The notes under the pieces were generated by a model, which saw only the letters and a list, made by a program, of their open reading frames with translations, searched no databases and was not told where the DNA came from. A DNA stretch of 53,479 nucleotides from positions 1-53,479 of the forward strand of contig NZ_JTCM02000042.1 in NCBI RefSeq assembly GCF_000817785.2. The letters run 5' to 3'. Shown here piece after piece: positions 17,134 to 25,785 of the stretch. The translations under genes were made by a program, and so were the position numbers. The stretch is from Hassallia byssoidea VB512170 (GTDB lineage Bacteria > Cyanobacteriota > Cyanobacteriia > Cyanobacteriales > Nostocaceae). The first letter of the stretch is position 1. Every line of letters starts with the position of its first letter.

Positions 17134-17625
17134 CTAATCTGAAATTCCTAAAGATACTCTAATATTTTGCACAATTTCCTCTGGCGACTGGGAAACATTA
17201 ACCGAAATCGCCTCTGTTGGCTCCTCAAGGGTATCAAACTGGCTTTTGAGAAGTTTTTCACTCATAAAATGATTGTGACGCTTTTGCAAGCGTTTTTGAA
17301 TCAACTCAAACGAACCCTTCAGATAAACTAACTTAACACCTTCATTACCAATTAAAAGATACTGACGATAGCTAGCTTTCAGTGCCGAACACGCCAAAAC
17401 TACATTTTTATTTTCTTGCAGCCAATGTTGTATTGCTTGTTGCATTGCTAGCAACCACGGCATTCTATCTAAATCGTTGAGGGGAATACCGTGGCGCATT
17501 TTCTCAATATTTTCTAGGGAGTGAAAAGAATCGGCATCTCTAAATTCCCAATGCAAAGATTCCGCCAGCAGTTGCCCGATGGTAGTTTTACCGGAGCCAG
17601 AGACACCCATCACGATAATTATCAT
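17134..17625 (-). CDS. gntK: gluconokinase
   Basis: 163 residues, the usual length of the thermoresistant GntK/IdnK family, which phosphorylates D-gluconate to 6-phosphogluconate in the cytoplasm. The Walker A motif is GVSGSGKTT at the N-terminus. Next comes the substrate segment FRDADSFHSLENIEKMRHGIPLNDLDRMPWL, then ACSALKASYR and a lid region QKRLQKRHNHFMSEKLLKSQ. No gluconate transporter or regulator is adjacent. An 8-bp hairpin (CTTTTACA/TGTAAAAG, 17038-17060) lies downstream in an otherwise empty gap (16875-17133) and may end transcription. Confidence 0.93.
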   Translation of the reverse strand: MIIIVMGVSGSGKTTIGQLLAESLHWEFRDADSFHSLENIEKMRHGIPLNDLDRMPWLLAMQQAIQHWLQENKNVVLACSALKASYRQYLLIGNEGVKLVYLKGSFELIQKRLQKRHNHFMSEKLLKSQFDTLEEPTEAISVNVSQSPEEIVQNIRVSLGISD

Positions 17626-17679
17626 ACAAGGCTATTTGAGACAGGTTTCAAGAAAAATATTGTCTATGATATTTGTCAC

Positions 17680-18075
17680 CTAATTATCGGGCATTTCAGT
17701 ATATTGAGGTAAGCGATCGCTGATTTCAAACCAGGGTGCTTTGTCAGCAACAAAGATATGAACAGAGGGTTTAATACCAGCATCATCGTCTAAAGTTCCC
17801 ATCGGGATACGCACATGATTCGTCTGTGGAAACACTGATGGAATGTTCGATCCGCAAACTCTACAGAAATTGCGTAAGTTTTTTTCTGATGATTTGTAGC
17901 TTGTAATTAAATCTTCACCGCGCAGCCAGCGGAAATTTTCTGCCTTTGCATGACTGAATGTTGCAAATGCTGAACCATGAAGCTTTCGACAAATTGAGCA
18001 GTGACAATGATTTGCAGCAAACAGATTGTCAGATAGTTCGTATTCAATGCCACCGCAAGCACAACTTCCTTTCAT
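17680..18075 (-). CDS. GFA-family zinc protein
   Basis: 131 residues with the complete GFA zinc pattern: CACGG at residues 5-9, CHCSICRK near 24-31, and FCRVCGSNIPS near 90-100. It has no signal peptide. It is compact and closer in base composition to the surrounding genes than the GFA gene at 16395, so the two probably have different histories. Catalytic function is untested for most members. It lies about 50 bp upstream of gntK on the same strand and may be co-transcribed with it, although a functional link is not obvious. Confidence 0.88.
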   Translation of the reverse strand: MKGSCACGGIEYELSDNLFAANHCHCSICRKLHGSAFATFSHAKAENFRWLRGEDLITSYKSSEKNLRNFCRVCGSNIPSVFPQTNHVRIPMGTLDDDAGIKPSVHIFVADKAPWFEISDRLPQYTEMPDN

Positions 18076-18147
18076 ATATTACCTCTGTGTGCATATCGAT
18101 TTTCAGGCGTTGCTAAATTAACATCTCAAATCGCTAATTTATCGAGC

Positions 18148-18170
18148 GAGACGTTCCAACGGAACGTCTC
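18148..18170. repeat. GAGACGTTCC hairpin repeat, copy 1
   Basis: GAGACGTTCC (18148-18157), loop AAC, GGAACGTCTC (18161-18170), with TAC following. Related copies are at 22388-22417 and 46796-46816. It is a dispersed palindromic repeat located downstream of leuD. Confidence 0.9.
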
Positions 18171-18230
18171 TACAAAGGTTATTGGTTTCTACAGGCAAGT
18201 CTAAAAAGCAGATTTAGCATTAACCTAAAC

Positions 18231-18833
18231 TTAGGCTACTTTGCTCCAACTTATATAAGGTAACTTTGCCGCAGTAGCTCGAACTTGTTCAGAAGAAGCG
18301 ACCAACTGACCGCAAGCATCCCAAGTGCCGGCAACAAACATGTTTTTCGCACCTTCACCCATTGAAACTGTGCCAGTAAAATCGCCACATTGCACTTGCA
18401 TTGTTTCCAGATTCACTGTCATTGATGCTTGGGGATTGTTTGTAACAATTTCTTGCAATTGCTTGACAGTGGCAGCATCAGCCGTAACGCAGGGAATTCC
18501 CATTGCGACACAGTTACCGAAGAAGATTTCGGCAAAGCTTTCGCCTATCAGCGCTTGAATACCCCATTTTGCGATCGCTTGCGGTGCATGTTCCCGCGAA
18601 GAACCACAGCCAAAGTTGCGGTTAACTATTAATATCGAAGCACCTTGATATTGCTTTTGGTCAAAAGGATGCTCACCTTTCAATCCTGTTCTATCATCAG
18701 CAAACGCATGTTCGCCCAAACCATCAAAAGTTACACAACGCAAATACCTCGCCGGAATAATGCGATCGGTATCAATATCATCACCCACCAAAGGAATACC
18801 GCGTCCGGAAACTGCTTTAACTTCACTTACCAT
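18231..18833 (-). CDS. leuD: 3-isopropylmalate dehydratase small subunit
   Basis: 200 residues. LeuD pairs with LeuC to isomerise 2-isopropylmalate to 3-isopropylmalate in leucine synthesis. Characteristic parts are [15 protein letters not shown], the swivelling-domain signature [15 protein letters not shown], and [15 protein letters not shown]. It lies directly downstream of leuC on the same strand with a 123-bp gap filled by heptamer repeats. The two are expected to form an operon, so the repeat may sit in the transcript and modulate subunit balance. Start at the ATG at 18833. Confidence 0.96.
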   Translation of the reverse strand: MVSEVKAVSGRGIPLVGDDIDTDRIIPARYLRCVTFDGLGEHAFADDRTGLKGEHPFDQKQYQGASILIVNRNFGCGSSREHAPQAIAKWGIQALIGESFAEIFFGNCVAMGIPCVTADAATVKQLQEIVTNNPQASMTVNLETMQVQCGDFTGTVSMGEGAKNMFVAGTWDACGQLVASSEQVRATAAKLPYISWSKVA

Positions 18834-18844
18834 AAAATTCTATT

Positions 18845-18955
18845 AGGGAGTAGGGAGTAGGGAGTAGGGAGTAGGGGTTAGGGGTTAGGGGTTAGGGATT
18901 AGGGGAAACATCTTATTTCATTCCCCACTCCCCACTCCCCACTCCCTACTCCCCA
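18845..18955. repeat. heptamer repeats (GGGAGTA / GGGGTTA) in inverted halves
   Basis: GGGAGTA x4 and GGGGTTA units on the left, CCCCACT/CCCTACT units on the right. They are able to pair as a long hairpin between leuC and leuD. Confidence 0.9.
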
Positions 18956-18956
18956 T

Positions 18957-20360
18957 TTACAACAACTCGCGCACGTCGAATACTTCGCCTTTCAACGCTG
19001 CTGCCGCAACCATTGCCGGACTCATTAATAAAGTGCGACCGGAGGACGAACCTTGGCGTCCTTTGAAGTTGCGGTTAGAGGAAGAAGCGCTAATTTGCCT
19101 TCCTTCAAGTTTGTCGGGATTCATCGCCAGACACATTGAACAGCCTGCTTCGCGCCATTCAAAGCCGGCTTCGACAAAGATTTTATCTAGTCCTTCTGCT
19201 TCCGCTTGCTTTTTCACTCGTTCCGAACCTGGGACGACGAAAGCTTTAATTCCCTCAGCAACGTGATGACCTTGGGCAATTTTCGCAGCTTCGCGCAAAT
19301 CGCTGATTCGTCCGTTGGTGCAGCTACCAATGAAGCAAACATCAACTTTCGTACCTTGGATGAGTTGACCGGGAGCCAAATCCATGTATCGGTAAGCTTC
19401 TTCAGCAAGAGTGCGATCGTCTGCGGGTAATTCGTCGGGAGTGGGTACGGCTTGGTTAACTCCAATACCTTGACCGGGGGTGATGCCCCAAGTAACGGTA
19501 GGCGGAATTTCGGCGGCATCGAAAGTTACGACATCATCATATTCGGCATCAGCATCACTCTTGATCGATTCCCACCAAGCAACGGCTTTATCCCAATCTG
19601 CGTCTTTCGGGGCAAAGTCTCTACCCTTGAGGTATTCGTAAGTAACTTGGTCGGGATTGATGTAGCCGCAACGCGCACCACCTTCGATGGACATATTGCA
19701 GACTGTCATTCGTTCTTCCATGCTCATTTGCTCAAAGGTGCTGCCTGCAAATTCGTAAGCGTATCCGACACCACCTTTGACACCGAGGGTGCGGATGACG
19801 TGCAAAATCACATCTTTGGCGTAAACACCGGGTTTGAGTGTGCCGTTAACTTCAATTTTGCGGACTTTCAGTTTGGAAAGAGCGAGGGTTTGAGAAGCGA
19901 GGACATCACGGACTTGACTGGTACCGATACCAAAAGCGATCGCACCAAATGCACCATGAGTTGATGTATGGCTATCACCACAGGCGATCGTCATTCCTGG
20001 CTGTGTCAGTCCTTGTTCTGGCGCTATTACATGCACAATTCCTTGACTTCCGCAACCGATGTTATAAAATGTAATGTTATTTTCTTTACAGTTTTGCTCA
20101 AGCGCTTGCATCATTTCTTCTGCCAGGGTATCCACAAATGGACGTGCCTGATTTTCTGTTGGCACAATATGATCCACTGTAGCGACAGTCCTTATAGGAA
20201 ATAATACCTTTAAATTGCGCTCTCGTAACATCGCAAAGGCTTGGGGACTGGTGACTTCATGAATCAGATGCAGTCCTATAAACAGTTGCGTCTGTCCTGA
20301 TGGCAGTGTCCCAACTGTGTGCGAATCCCAAACTTTATCAAACAGCGTGCCCTTGCTCAT
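18957..20360 (-). CDS. leuC: 3-isopropylmalate dehydratase large subunit
   Basis: 467 residues from the ATG at 20360; an in-frame TTG two codons upstream is a weaker start. LeuC carries the 4Fe-4S cluster of isopropylmalate isomerase. Cluster cysteines are visible in [10 protein letters not shown] and in [12 protein letters not shown]. The substrate and aconitase-family motifs [13 protein letters not shown] and [12 protein letters not shown] are present. It is cytoplasmic and in the leucine pathway with LeuD downstream. The 5' leader contains a small reading frame and two mutually exclusive hairpins that may control expression. Confidence 0.96.
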   Translation of the reverse strand: MSKGTLFDKVWDSHTVGTLPSGQTQLFIGLHLIHEVTSPQAFAMLRERNLKVLFPIRTVATVDHIVPTENQARPFVDTLAEEMMQALEQNCKENNITFYNIGCGSQGIVHVIAPEQGLTQPGMTIACGDSHTSTHGAFGAIAFGIGTSQVRDVLASQTLALSKLKVRKIEVNGTLKPGVYAKDVILHVIRTLGVKGGVGYAYEFAGSTFEQMSMEERMTVCNMSIEGGARCGYINPDQVTYEYLKGRDFAPKDADWDKAVAWWESIKSDADAEYDDVVTFDAAEIPPTVTWGITPGQGIGVNQAVPTPDELPADDRTLAEEAYRYMDLAPGQLIQGTKVDVCFIGSCTNGRISDLREAAKIAQGHHVAEGIKAFVVPGSERVKKQAEAEGLDKIFVEAGFEWREAGCSMCLAMNPDKLEGRQISASSSNRNFKGRQGSSSGRTLLMSPAMVAAAALKGEVFDVRELL

Positions 20361-20412
20361 ACTCAATTTGTCCCTGGATCTGTCGGATCTATGATGTTAT
20401 CAAAAAAGTGAA

Positions 20413-20475
20413 CTACCCTTGGCAACAAGCCAAACCGTTGGCAAAGGGATATTTATTTTTAATTCCTTTAATCAC
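20413..20475 (-). promoter_or_regulatory. possible leuCD leader: 20-codon uORF with alternative hairpins
   Basis: A GTG-initiated frame encodes 20 residues ending PFANGLACCQG, then TAG. On the same strand GCCAA-CGGT-TTGGC and TTGGC-TTGTT-GCCAA share the middle TTGGC, so only one hairpin can form at a time. The uORF stop is followed by TTCACTTTTTTG, 52 bases before the leuC ATG. The geometry resembles a translation-coupled attenuator. No strong Shine-Dalgarno precedes the GTG and there is only one Leu codon, so leucine attenuation is not obvious. Tandem Cys codons lie in the hairpin. Confidence 0.4.
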
Positions 20476-20564
20476 AATAGAAAAACTTGTTAATTATGTC
20501 CAATATATTTTTTGAGTTTGATTAATATTTTTTAAATATGAGTTCTATCATCCGCTTTTGATTA

Positions 20565-21293
20565 TTAAAATTTGCATTCTGCCAAACCCAAATATTGAAT
20601 GCCTTCTGGAGTGACTTGAAAACGACAGGGTAAAACTTCTAAACCGAGAGCGATCGCACTCCGCAACAACTGACCATATATAGGGTCAGTAATATCACCT
20701 GGGGCAAAATGCGTACAATCACCCCGATTAATAAAGTAAAGCATCACCGCACGACTTTGGGGCAACAGTGCCATCAGTTCCCGCAGGTGCTTTTGTCCCC
20801 TTGTCGTCTCCGTATCGGGAAATAACGCCAATCTTTTTTGCGCCAAAGTTGTGTTTTTCACTTCTAAAAAAATCGGGCGATCGTCATCACTTCCTGTCAA
20901 GAAAAAATCAACTCGACTTTTTTTATCTTGTCCATAAACCACCTCACCGCGAATTTGGCTATATCTACCCAATTCAGGAAAAAGGTATGTTGCCAAAGCT
21001 AGCTTCACCACCCGATTTGGCAAAGCAGTATTAACACCTACCCAAGTTGGCTCGTTATCATGTACCTGAATCAGTTCCAAAGTATAAGGTAGTTTACGCT
21101 TTAGATTATCGCTTAAAGATAACTGCACCGCACTCCCAGGAGTTGAAACCCCAGTCATCGGTCCTGTATTCGGACAGTGCGCTGTTACTATTTCCCCAGA
21201 AGCAAGTTGAATATCTGCAAAAAAGCGCTTGTAACGCTTCAGCAAGATACCAGGATATAAAAGCGGGTAGCGGTAAAGCCAATCATTCATCAT
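20565..21293 (-). CDS. sfsA: sugar fermentation stimulation protein SfsA homolog
   Basis: 242 residues from the ATG at 21293. SfsA proteins are nucleotide-binding proteins with a PD-(D/E)XK-like nuclease core. Here the motifs are VTAHCPNTGPMTGV, RVDFFLTG...PIFLEVKNTTL (D, E-x-K catalytic triad) and FPDTETTRGQKHLREL. The open frame runs 61 codons further upstream through heptamer repeats, giving only repetitive residues, so that part is excluded. Cellular role in cyanobacteria is unknown. It is monocistronic and downstream of a long repeat array. Confidence 0.92.
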   Translation of the reverse strand: MMNDWLYRYPLLYPGILLKRYKRFFADIQLASGEIVTAHCPNTGPMTGVSTPGSAVQLSLSDNLKRKLPYTLELIQVHDNEPTWVGVNTALPNRVVKLALATYLFPELGRYSQIRGEVVYGQDKKSRVDFFLTGSDDDRPIFLEVKNTTLAQKRLALFPDTETTRGQKHLRELMALLPQSRAVMLYFINRGDCTHFAPGDITDPIYGQLLRSAIALGLEVLPCRFQVTPEGIQYLGLAECKF

Positions 21294-21535
21294 TTTGGGA
21301 ATTGGGAATTGGGAATTGGTAATTGGTAATTGGTAATAGAGAATTGGGAATTGGGAATTGGTAATAGAGAATTGGGAATTGGGAATTGAAAATTGGTAAT
21401 AGGGAATTGCGAATTGGGAATGGGTAATAGATTTGGCTTTATTCCCATTACCCATTACCCATTCTCCATTACCCATTCTCCATTACCCATTCTCCATTAC
21501 CCATTACCCATTCCCCATTACCCATTACCCAAATC
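21294..21535. repeat. 240-bp heptamer repeat array in inverted halves
   Basis: GGAATTG/GGTAATT/GGTAATA units to about 21430, then ATTACCC/ATTCTCC units to 21535. It can fold as a long stem between the divergent sfsA and aldolase genes, so it sits in the promoter region of both. No stop interrupts the minus-strand frame entering sfsA. Confidence 0.9.
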
Positions 21536-21593
21536 CATTGATTTTGCAGTAATTTTGCTTAAGGTAGCTAAAAATCAATACTAGGCGATAACC

Positions 21594-22358
21594 ATGCGTG
21601 AAAATCAACTTAAACGAAAACTCAAGCGGGGCGAGGTTGTCCTCGGTACATTTATGAATTGCGCTTATCCGGCGTTTATCGAAATCTGCGGACACGCAGG
21701 ATTTGATTTTGCGGTGATTGACATGGAGCATGGACCTTTGCATACACTGGCTGCGGAAGACCTCTGCCGTGCGGCAGATTGCGTAGGAATTGCCCCAGTG
21801 ATCCGCGTCAGGAAGAATGACGCACCGCAAATTCAAAGAGCGCTTGACATCGGTAGTGCTGGGGTGCAAGTGCCGCAAATTGAAACGAAATCTGATGCTG
21901 AAGCTTGCGTTAAGGGAGCCAAGTACAGTCCTCTCGGTTTGCGCGGACTGTCATTTGCGACGCGGGCAGGTATGTACACAGCAGCGGGAACGCAAATCAC
22001 AGACAAGTTAAACGAAGAGTCTTTGGTTGTGGTTCATGTCGAAGGTCAGCGCGGTGTGGAGAACATTGCAGAGATTGTTAGTGTACCCCACATTGACGTT
22101 ATCTTTCTCGGTCCCTACGACTTATCGCAGTCGCTGGGTATTCCCGGTCAGGTAAGAGATCCGCGTGTTATTGAGTTGATGCAGCAATGCGTCACTATTA
22201 TTCGCGACTCCGGCAAAGCAGTCGGCACTTTTGCCGACAATCCCGAAATTGCCAAGCAGTGGATTGACGCAGGAATTCAATACATTGGGCTGGGGGTGGA
22301 TGTAAGCATCTTCTTAAAAGGCTGTGAGAATTTAGTCAACGCCGTCAGGAGGAATTAA
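21594..22358 (+). CDS. HpcH/HpaI-type class II aldolase
   Basis: A 254-residue TIM-barrel enzyme of the HpcH/HpaI family, which cleaves or forms 2-keto-4-hydroxy acids with a divalent metal. Signatures are GTFMNCAYPAFIEICGHAGFDFAVIDMEHGP, the phosphate/pyruvate-site PVIRVRKND, GVQVPQIETKSDAEACVKGAKY, and VHVEGQRGVENIAEI with IFLGPYDLSQSLG. Metal-binding acids (E and D in these blocks) are present. The physiological substrate (for example 2-keto-3-deoxyrhamnonate or hydroxy-oxo-valerate) is not decided by sequence. It is a single gene. Confidence 0.9.
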   Translation: MRENQLKRKLKRGEVVLGTFMNCAYPAFIEICGHAGFDFAVIDMEHGPLHTLAAEDLCRAADCVGIAPVIRVRKNDAPQIQRALDIGSAGVQVPQIETKSDAEACVKGAKYSPLGLRGLSFATRAGMYTAAGTQITDKLNEESLVVVHVEGQRGVENIAEIVSVPHIDVIFLGPYDLSQSLGIPGQVRDPRVIELMQQCVTIIRDSGKAVGTFADNPEIAKQWIDAGIQYIGLGVDVSIFLKGCENLVNAVRRN

Positions 22359-22387
22359 TCAACTTGTCCCTAGTTGGGACACATATT

Positions 22388-22417
22388 GTAGAGACGTTCC
22401 GGACCGAACGTCTCTAC
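22388..22417. repeat. GAGACGTTC hairpin repeat, copy 2
   Basis: GTAGAGACGTTC (22388-22399), loop CGGACC, GAACGTCTCTAC (22406-22417). It lies just after the aldolase gene and could act as its terminator. Confidence 0.9.
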
Positions 22418-22563
22418 TTGGGGGAATCGAATCACGTGCTATATCATAAAAGGGAAATTTCTGTAGTCTATTTAACGACATTTACTAAAAAAATAATTTA
22501 TACTTAATATATAATCCCAATAAAAAAATTGGGAAAGTATCAATCTGCAACCCGGAAAGTATT

Positions 22564-23232
22564 ATGCAAAAAGTATCGGAATCGATGCAATTGGAATATG
22601 CCTTTATGTTTACATTGCGAAAGGTAAATTCCATCAATCCAAAAGGCTTTAAACAGTTTTTTAATGATTTGCCTCTAGACCCTTATATTAAAGGTAGCTA
22701 TCGCTTTAGAAGATTATCTCGTTTTATAGTTTCGGAAAATAAGTTAAGCAAATTACCTCATGGCTACCTTTTTCAAAGCAAAGAATACAATCCATTAGTG
22801 GGTGATGTTAAAAGAGAGTTTGCAGAATTAGATGATGCACTTATAGAACTTGATATTTTTAAATATATGGTTTTGGCATTTAGTGATTCTTGTAAACTTC
22901 ACCCAGAAGCAGAAATAGGAGTACATCAAATTAGAACGACTTGTTCACCAAATAATTTAGGAAATCCCGCACCTGAAGGTATTCATCAGGATGGTACTGA
23001 TTTTATCGGGATATTTTCTGTTGATAGAGAAAATATTCAAGGTGGAGAAACGCATCTTTACGCTGCCAAAAAAGAAAAGCCCGTTTTTAATAAAGTTCTG
23101 AATTCTGGAGAATTACTCTTGGTTAATGACCATGAATTTTATCATTTTACTACTCCGATTAAACCTCAAACTGATGCTCAGGGAACAAGAGATGTTTTTG
23201 TTTTAACTTCCCCAAGTTTGCTTTGTGATTAA
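22564..23232 (+). CDS. 2OG-Fe(II) dioxygenase family protein
   Basis: 222 residues resembling the stand-alone 2-oxoglutarate/Fe oxygenases that include bacterial amino-acid hydroxylases. Iron ligands are probably H141 and D143 (EGIHQDGTDFI) with a distal His at H190 or H194 (NDHEFYHFTTPI). R209 (GTRDVFVLT) fits 2-oxoglutarate binding. The GGETHLY strand is typical. No transporter, NRPS or other biosynthetic genes flank it, so a free amino acid is the likeliest substrate, but this is inference. A GGAAAG ribosome-binding site precedes the ATG. Confidence 0.82.
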   Translation: MQKVSESMQLEYAFMFTLRKVNSINPKGFKQFFNDLPLDPYIKGSYRFRRLSRFIVSENKLSKLPHGYLFQSKEYNPLVGDVKREFAELDDALIELDIFKYMVLAFSDSCKLHPEAEIGVHQIRTTCSPNNLGNPAPEGIHQDGTDFIGIFSVDRENIQGGETHLYAAKKEKPVFNKVLNSGELLLVNDHEFYHFTTPIKPQTDAQGTRDVFVLTSPSLLCD

Positions 23233-23257
23233 TTGAGTATAAGGATTTATAATTTAG

Positions 23258-23334
23258 GCGTTGCTAATTGACGGGATGAATGTTTCGCGCACTCGTAGCG
23301 AAGAACAATTCATCCTCTTTAGCAATGCCTAATT
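23258..23334. repeat. GGCGTTGCTAA...TTTAGCAATGCC palindromic repeat
   Basis: The outer arms AGGCGTTGCTAA (23258-23269) and TTTAGCAATGCCT (near 23318-23330) are imperfect complements, enclosing GATGAAT and ATTCATC arms. A related start (GGCGTTGCACCAATC) occurs at 34793. It is a dispersed repeat between two plus-strand genes. Confidence 0.65.
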
Positions 23335-23394
23335 TTTTGAGTGATGATGTAAACTGGAATTGAGGCTGATTATTTTTACTTATTCGCACTAATA

Positions 23395-23919
23395 ATGTTA
23401 ACTCGTTGCTTGATGGCACTGCTACTCCTAACCAATGTCGGCTGCTCAAGCTTGTACAGAGCCGATGTATCGAGTTTATACATTCAGAATAAGTCAAATA
23501 GACTCGTGCCGATCGCCTCCAACCCAAAAACTGTAAAAAACAAAAATATGGCTTTTGACTTAAAATCCTACCAATGGAAAAACCGCCTTTTGCTAGTGTT
23601 TGCAGATAACGAAAATAATCCCGCTTATCAAAAACAAATGCAGTTATTTCAAGGGCAACAAGCTGATTTTTCTGAGCGAGATTTACTATTGGTGGAGATA
23701 TTGACAGAAGGGACAAGTCGTGCATCGGGTAAGGCGATTGATGAAGCAGATGTTACGAAAGTGCGATCGCGTTTTCAAGTTTCCCCCGAAGATTTCCGAG
23801 TCATCTTAGTAGGTAAAGATGGTACGGAAAAGCGCAGCGACTCCAAACCCGTTGAGGCAAAGGTAATTTTTAACGAGATAGATGCAATGCCGATGCGTCA
23901 GCAGGAAATGCAAAAATAA
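23395..23919 (+). CDS. DUF4174-type exported protein
   Basis: 174 residues. The N-terminus is a signal peptide (LTRCLMALLLLTNVGC) with a possible but non-canonical lipobox at C17. The mature part carries the DUF4174-like pattern: FDLKSYQWKNRLLLVFADNENN, RDLLLVEIL, and FRVILVGKDGTEKRSDSKPV, a thioredoxin-like fold without an evident CxxC. The pattern DLxxYxWKxRLLLVFA is typical of this family in cyanobacteria. Function unknown, probably periplasmic or membrane-anchored. It is followed 12 bp later by the alkyltransferase-like gene, so the two are likely co-transcribed. Confidence 0.78.
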   Translation: MLTRCLMALLLLTNVGCSSLYRADVSSLYIQNKSNRLVPIASNPKTVKNKNMAFDLKSYQWKNRLLLVFADNENNPAYQKQMQLFQGQQADFSERDLLLVEILTEGTSRASGKAIDEADVTKVRSRFQVSPEDFRVILVGKDGTEKRSDSKPVEAKVIFNEIDAMPMRQQEMQK

Positions 23920-23931
23920 AGTAGAAGATAA

Positions 23932-24249
23932 ATGTCTAAGTATGACAACATATATGCAATTGTCCGCCAAATACCAAAAGGTAGAGTGGCAACTTACGGA
24001 CAAATAGCAGATTTGGCTCACTTGTACGGAAAAGCGCGTTTAGTCGGATATGCTCTTTATCAAGTTGATATCAGTTTATCAGATATACCTTGGCATCGAG
24101 TGATTAATGCCAAAGGCGAGATATCCCACTCAATGCAGCGAAACGGCACAGATTACAAACAGCGATCGCTTCTGGAAGAAGAAGGAATAAAATTTAGCCC
24201 AGAAGGGAAAATCAATTTGCGTGAGTATCTCTGGCAACCTGAAGATTGA
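23932..24249 (+). CDS. alkyltransferase-like (ATL) DNA-binding protein
   Basis: 105 residues matching the C-terminal domain of O6-alkylguanine-DNA alkyltransferases: IPKGRVATYGQIADLA, the arginine-finger region GKARLVGYAL, and the active-site strand IPWHRVINAKGEIS. The reactive cysteine of the PCHR motif is replaced by tryptophan (PWHR), the hallmark of ATL proteins. These bind alkylated bases without repairing them and hand the lesion to nucleotide excision repair. It is cytoplasmic and probably in an operon with the upstream DUF4174 gene. Confidence 0.92.
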   Translation: MSKYDNIYAIVRQIPKGRVATYGQIADLAHLYGKARLVGYALYQVDISLSDIPWHRVINAKGEISHSMQRNGTDYKQRSLLEEEGIKFSPEGKINLREYLWQPED

Positions 24250-24454
24250 TTCGTAGTGAGCGATTTATCGCTCAATTTCAAAGAAAGCCGTTGAACGCGG
24301 CTTATCAGCGAAACGGTAAGCCTGACGGGGATCAGTATGTCCAGTGTGAAGCGGTATCGAAAGCAAATCGAAAAGGCGTCAACTCAAATGTCAAGGTCTT
24401 CGTGACGAATTATTTACGATTCGGCAAAACTACCCATATAGTGAGCCTGTAATG

Positions 24455-24491
24455 AAAAAATTATCTTAGGCTGCCCCTTTAGAGACAGCCT
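24455..24491 (-). terminator. probable intrinsic terminator of the NmrA-type gene
   Basis: On the minus strand AGGCTG (24491-24486) pairs with CAGCCT (24473-24468) around a 12-nt loop, followed by AAGATAATTTTTTC. It lies 27 bp after the stop of the 24518-25405 gene. The rest of 24250-24454 shows no recognisable gene. Confidence 0.6.
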
Positions 24492-24517
24492 CTTTGTACA
24501 AAGACAATCACAGTTTC

Positions 24518-25405
24518 TTACCCTTTTTTAAAAGCAGCAGCAAATTCTGAAGCAAAATCTTCCAACTTTACTTTGCCCATAGCAATTGGCTTATGCAGGT
24601 CATAATCCTGCCGCAATGCACCGCTGTGAATGCTGGCACCCAGTTCAACAAAGTTGGCTACAATATGTGCTGACACTCCTTTGTTTTCCATACCGTCCTG
24701 CATTTGCTCATCGGTAAAGATTACCCATTTTAAATCAGGCTTGCCAATGGCGGTGCCTAAGATGTGAGCGGTTTCGTTAGCTGTATGCTCGTCGCTTGCC
24801 ACATATCGCACTTGCTTGCCGGTAGCCGGTGTTGCTAGCTCTTCGGTGGCGACGGCGGCAATATCGATTGGGGCAACCATTGCAATCTTGCCGTCGCCAC
24901 CATAGTTTGCGCCAATAAAGCCCAGCCCTTTTATCATGTCTACATAGTTATACAAATTGTAGTAGATGTAACCAGCGCGCAGATGCGTAATGGCTACGTC
25001 TCTTAGCTCATTCAGAATGCCTTCTACATCGTGAGAACCGACGATGAATCCGGTGCCCTTATCTAAATGCGCGCCCCAACTGCTGAGATGAACCACACGC
25101 TTTACGCCCGACTGTTGAATGGCTTGTGCATAGTTGCTGCCAATTCTCCGGTAATACTCTCTGTGATCGGGCACGGTAAAGTTTGGCGGCACCATAGCAA
25201 ACACGGCATCGGCACCGGTAAAGGTGGAAACCAGGAAATCAACGTCTGACAATGAGCCGATGGCGGCGGTGGCGCCCAAGGCTTCAATGTCTTTTTGCTT
25301 TTCCGGCTTGCTGCTGATAACCGTAACCGTATGACCTTTTTCTACTAACTCCTTAGCCAGTGGCTTGCCGATGTTTCCTAAAGAACCAGTTACTATAACT
25401 TTCAT
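24518..25405 (-). CDS. NmrA-like NAD(P)-binding reductase
   Basis: 295 residues from the ATG at 25405. An in-frame start 20 codons upstream adds MTKQLALTDSETLANKNEIF, which lies before the nucleotide-binding fold. The beginning MKVIVTGSLGNIGKPLAKEL is a Rossmann GxxGxxG, followed by the SSKPEK specificity loop and ADAVFAMVPPNF, then VKRVVHLSSWGAHLDKGTGF. The lack of a canonical YxxxK fits the NmrA/atypical SDR group, which reduce quinones or act as redox-sensing regulators. Base composition is somewhat GC-richer than the neighbours, so transfer is possible. The gene stands alone. Confidence 0.87.
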   Translation of the reverse strand: MKVIVTGSLGNIGKPLAKELVEKGHTVTVISSKPEKQKDIEALGATAAIGSLSDVDFLVSTFTGADAVFAMVPPNFTVPDHREYYRRIGSNYAQAIQQSGVKRVVHLSSWGAHLDKGTGFIVGSHDVEGILNELRDVAITHLRAGYIYYNLYNYVDMIKGLGFIGANYGGDGKIAMVAPIDIAAVATEELATPATGKQVRYVASDEHTANETAHILGTAIGKPDLKWVIFTDEQMQDGMENKGVSAHIVANFVELGASIHSGALRQDYDLHKPIAMGKVKLEDFASEFAAAFKKG

Positions 25406-25785
25406 AAATATTTCGTTTTTGTTTGCTAGGGTTTCTGAATCGGTTAGTGCTAGTTGTTTTGTCAAGGTAATGGTAATTATTAGGATGGGCGTACATTCCT
25501 TATAATTTCATTTTTTGAAACTCTTTCACTAATATAACTTTTATTAAGAATTTAGGTATTATTTAGAACTAATATGTACGGTGAATTGAATTGGCTCCGG
25601 CGTAGCCCAACCTAGGCATCGCCCTTGAGAAAAACTTTGCGATTTACTGATTGTAATAGTTAAAAATTAGTCGCACACTACTCCCCTCAACGGTAGGATG
25701 GAAAAAGCAGGGTAATGTTTACCCTGCCGCAAATTTGCTGAGTAATGCTTAATACACACAAAATAATATTTAACAAGAAATATCT
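25406..25785. other. gene-free interval
   Basis: AT-rich, with no convincing reading frame. A fragment resembling a small dispersed repeat (GGCGTAGCCCAACCTAGGCATCGCCC) lies near 25600, and a GCAGGGTAA...TTACCCTGC hairpin near 25708-25728. It must contain the promoters of the divergent NmrA-type and cytochrome b genes, but no site is strong enough to place. Confidence 0.5.

Noticed and set aside
24246-24452. A 68-codon frame after the alkyltransferase-like gene
   Set aside because: No family resemblance, no ribosome-binding site, and it overlaps the preceding stop. Not supported as a gene.
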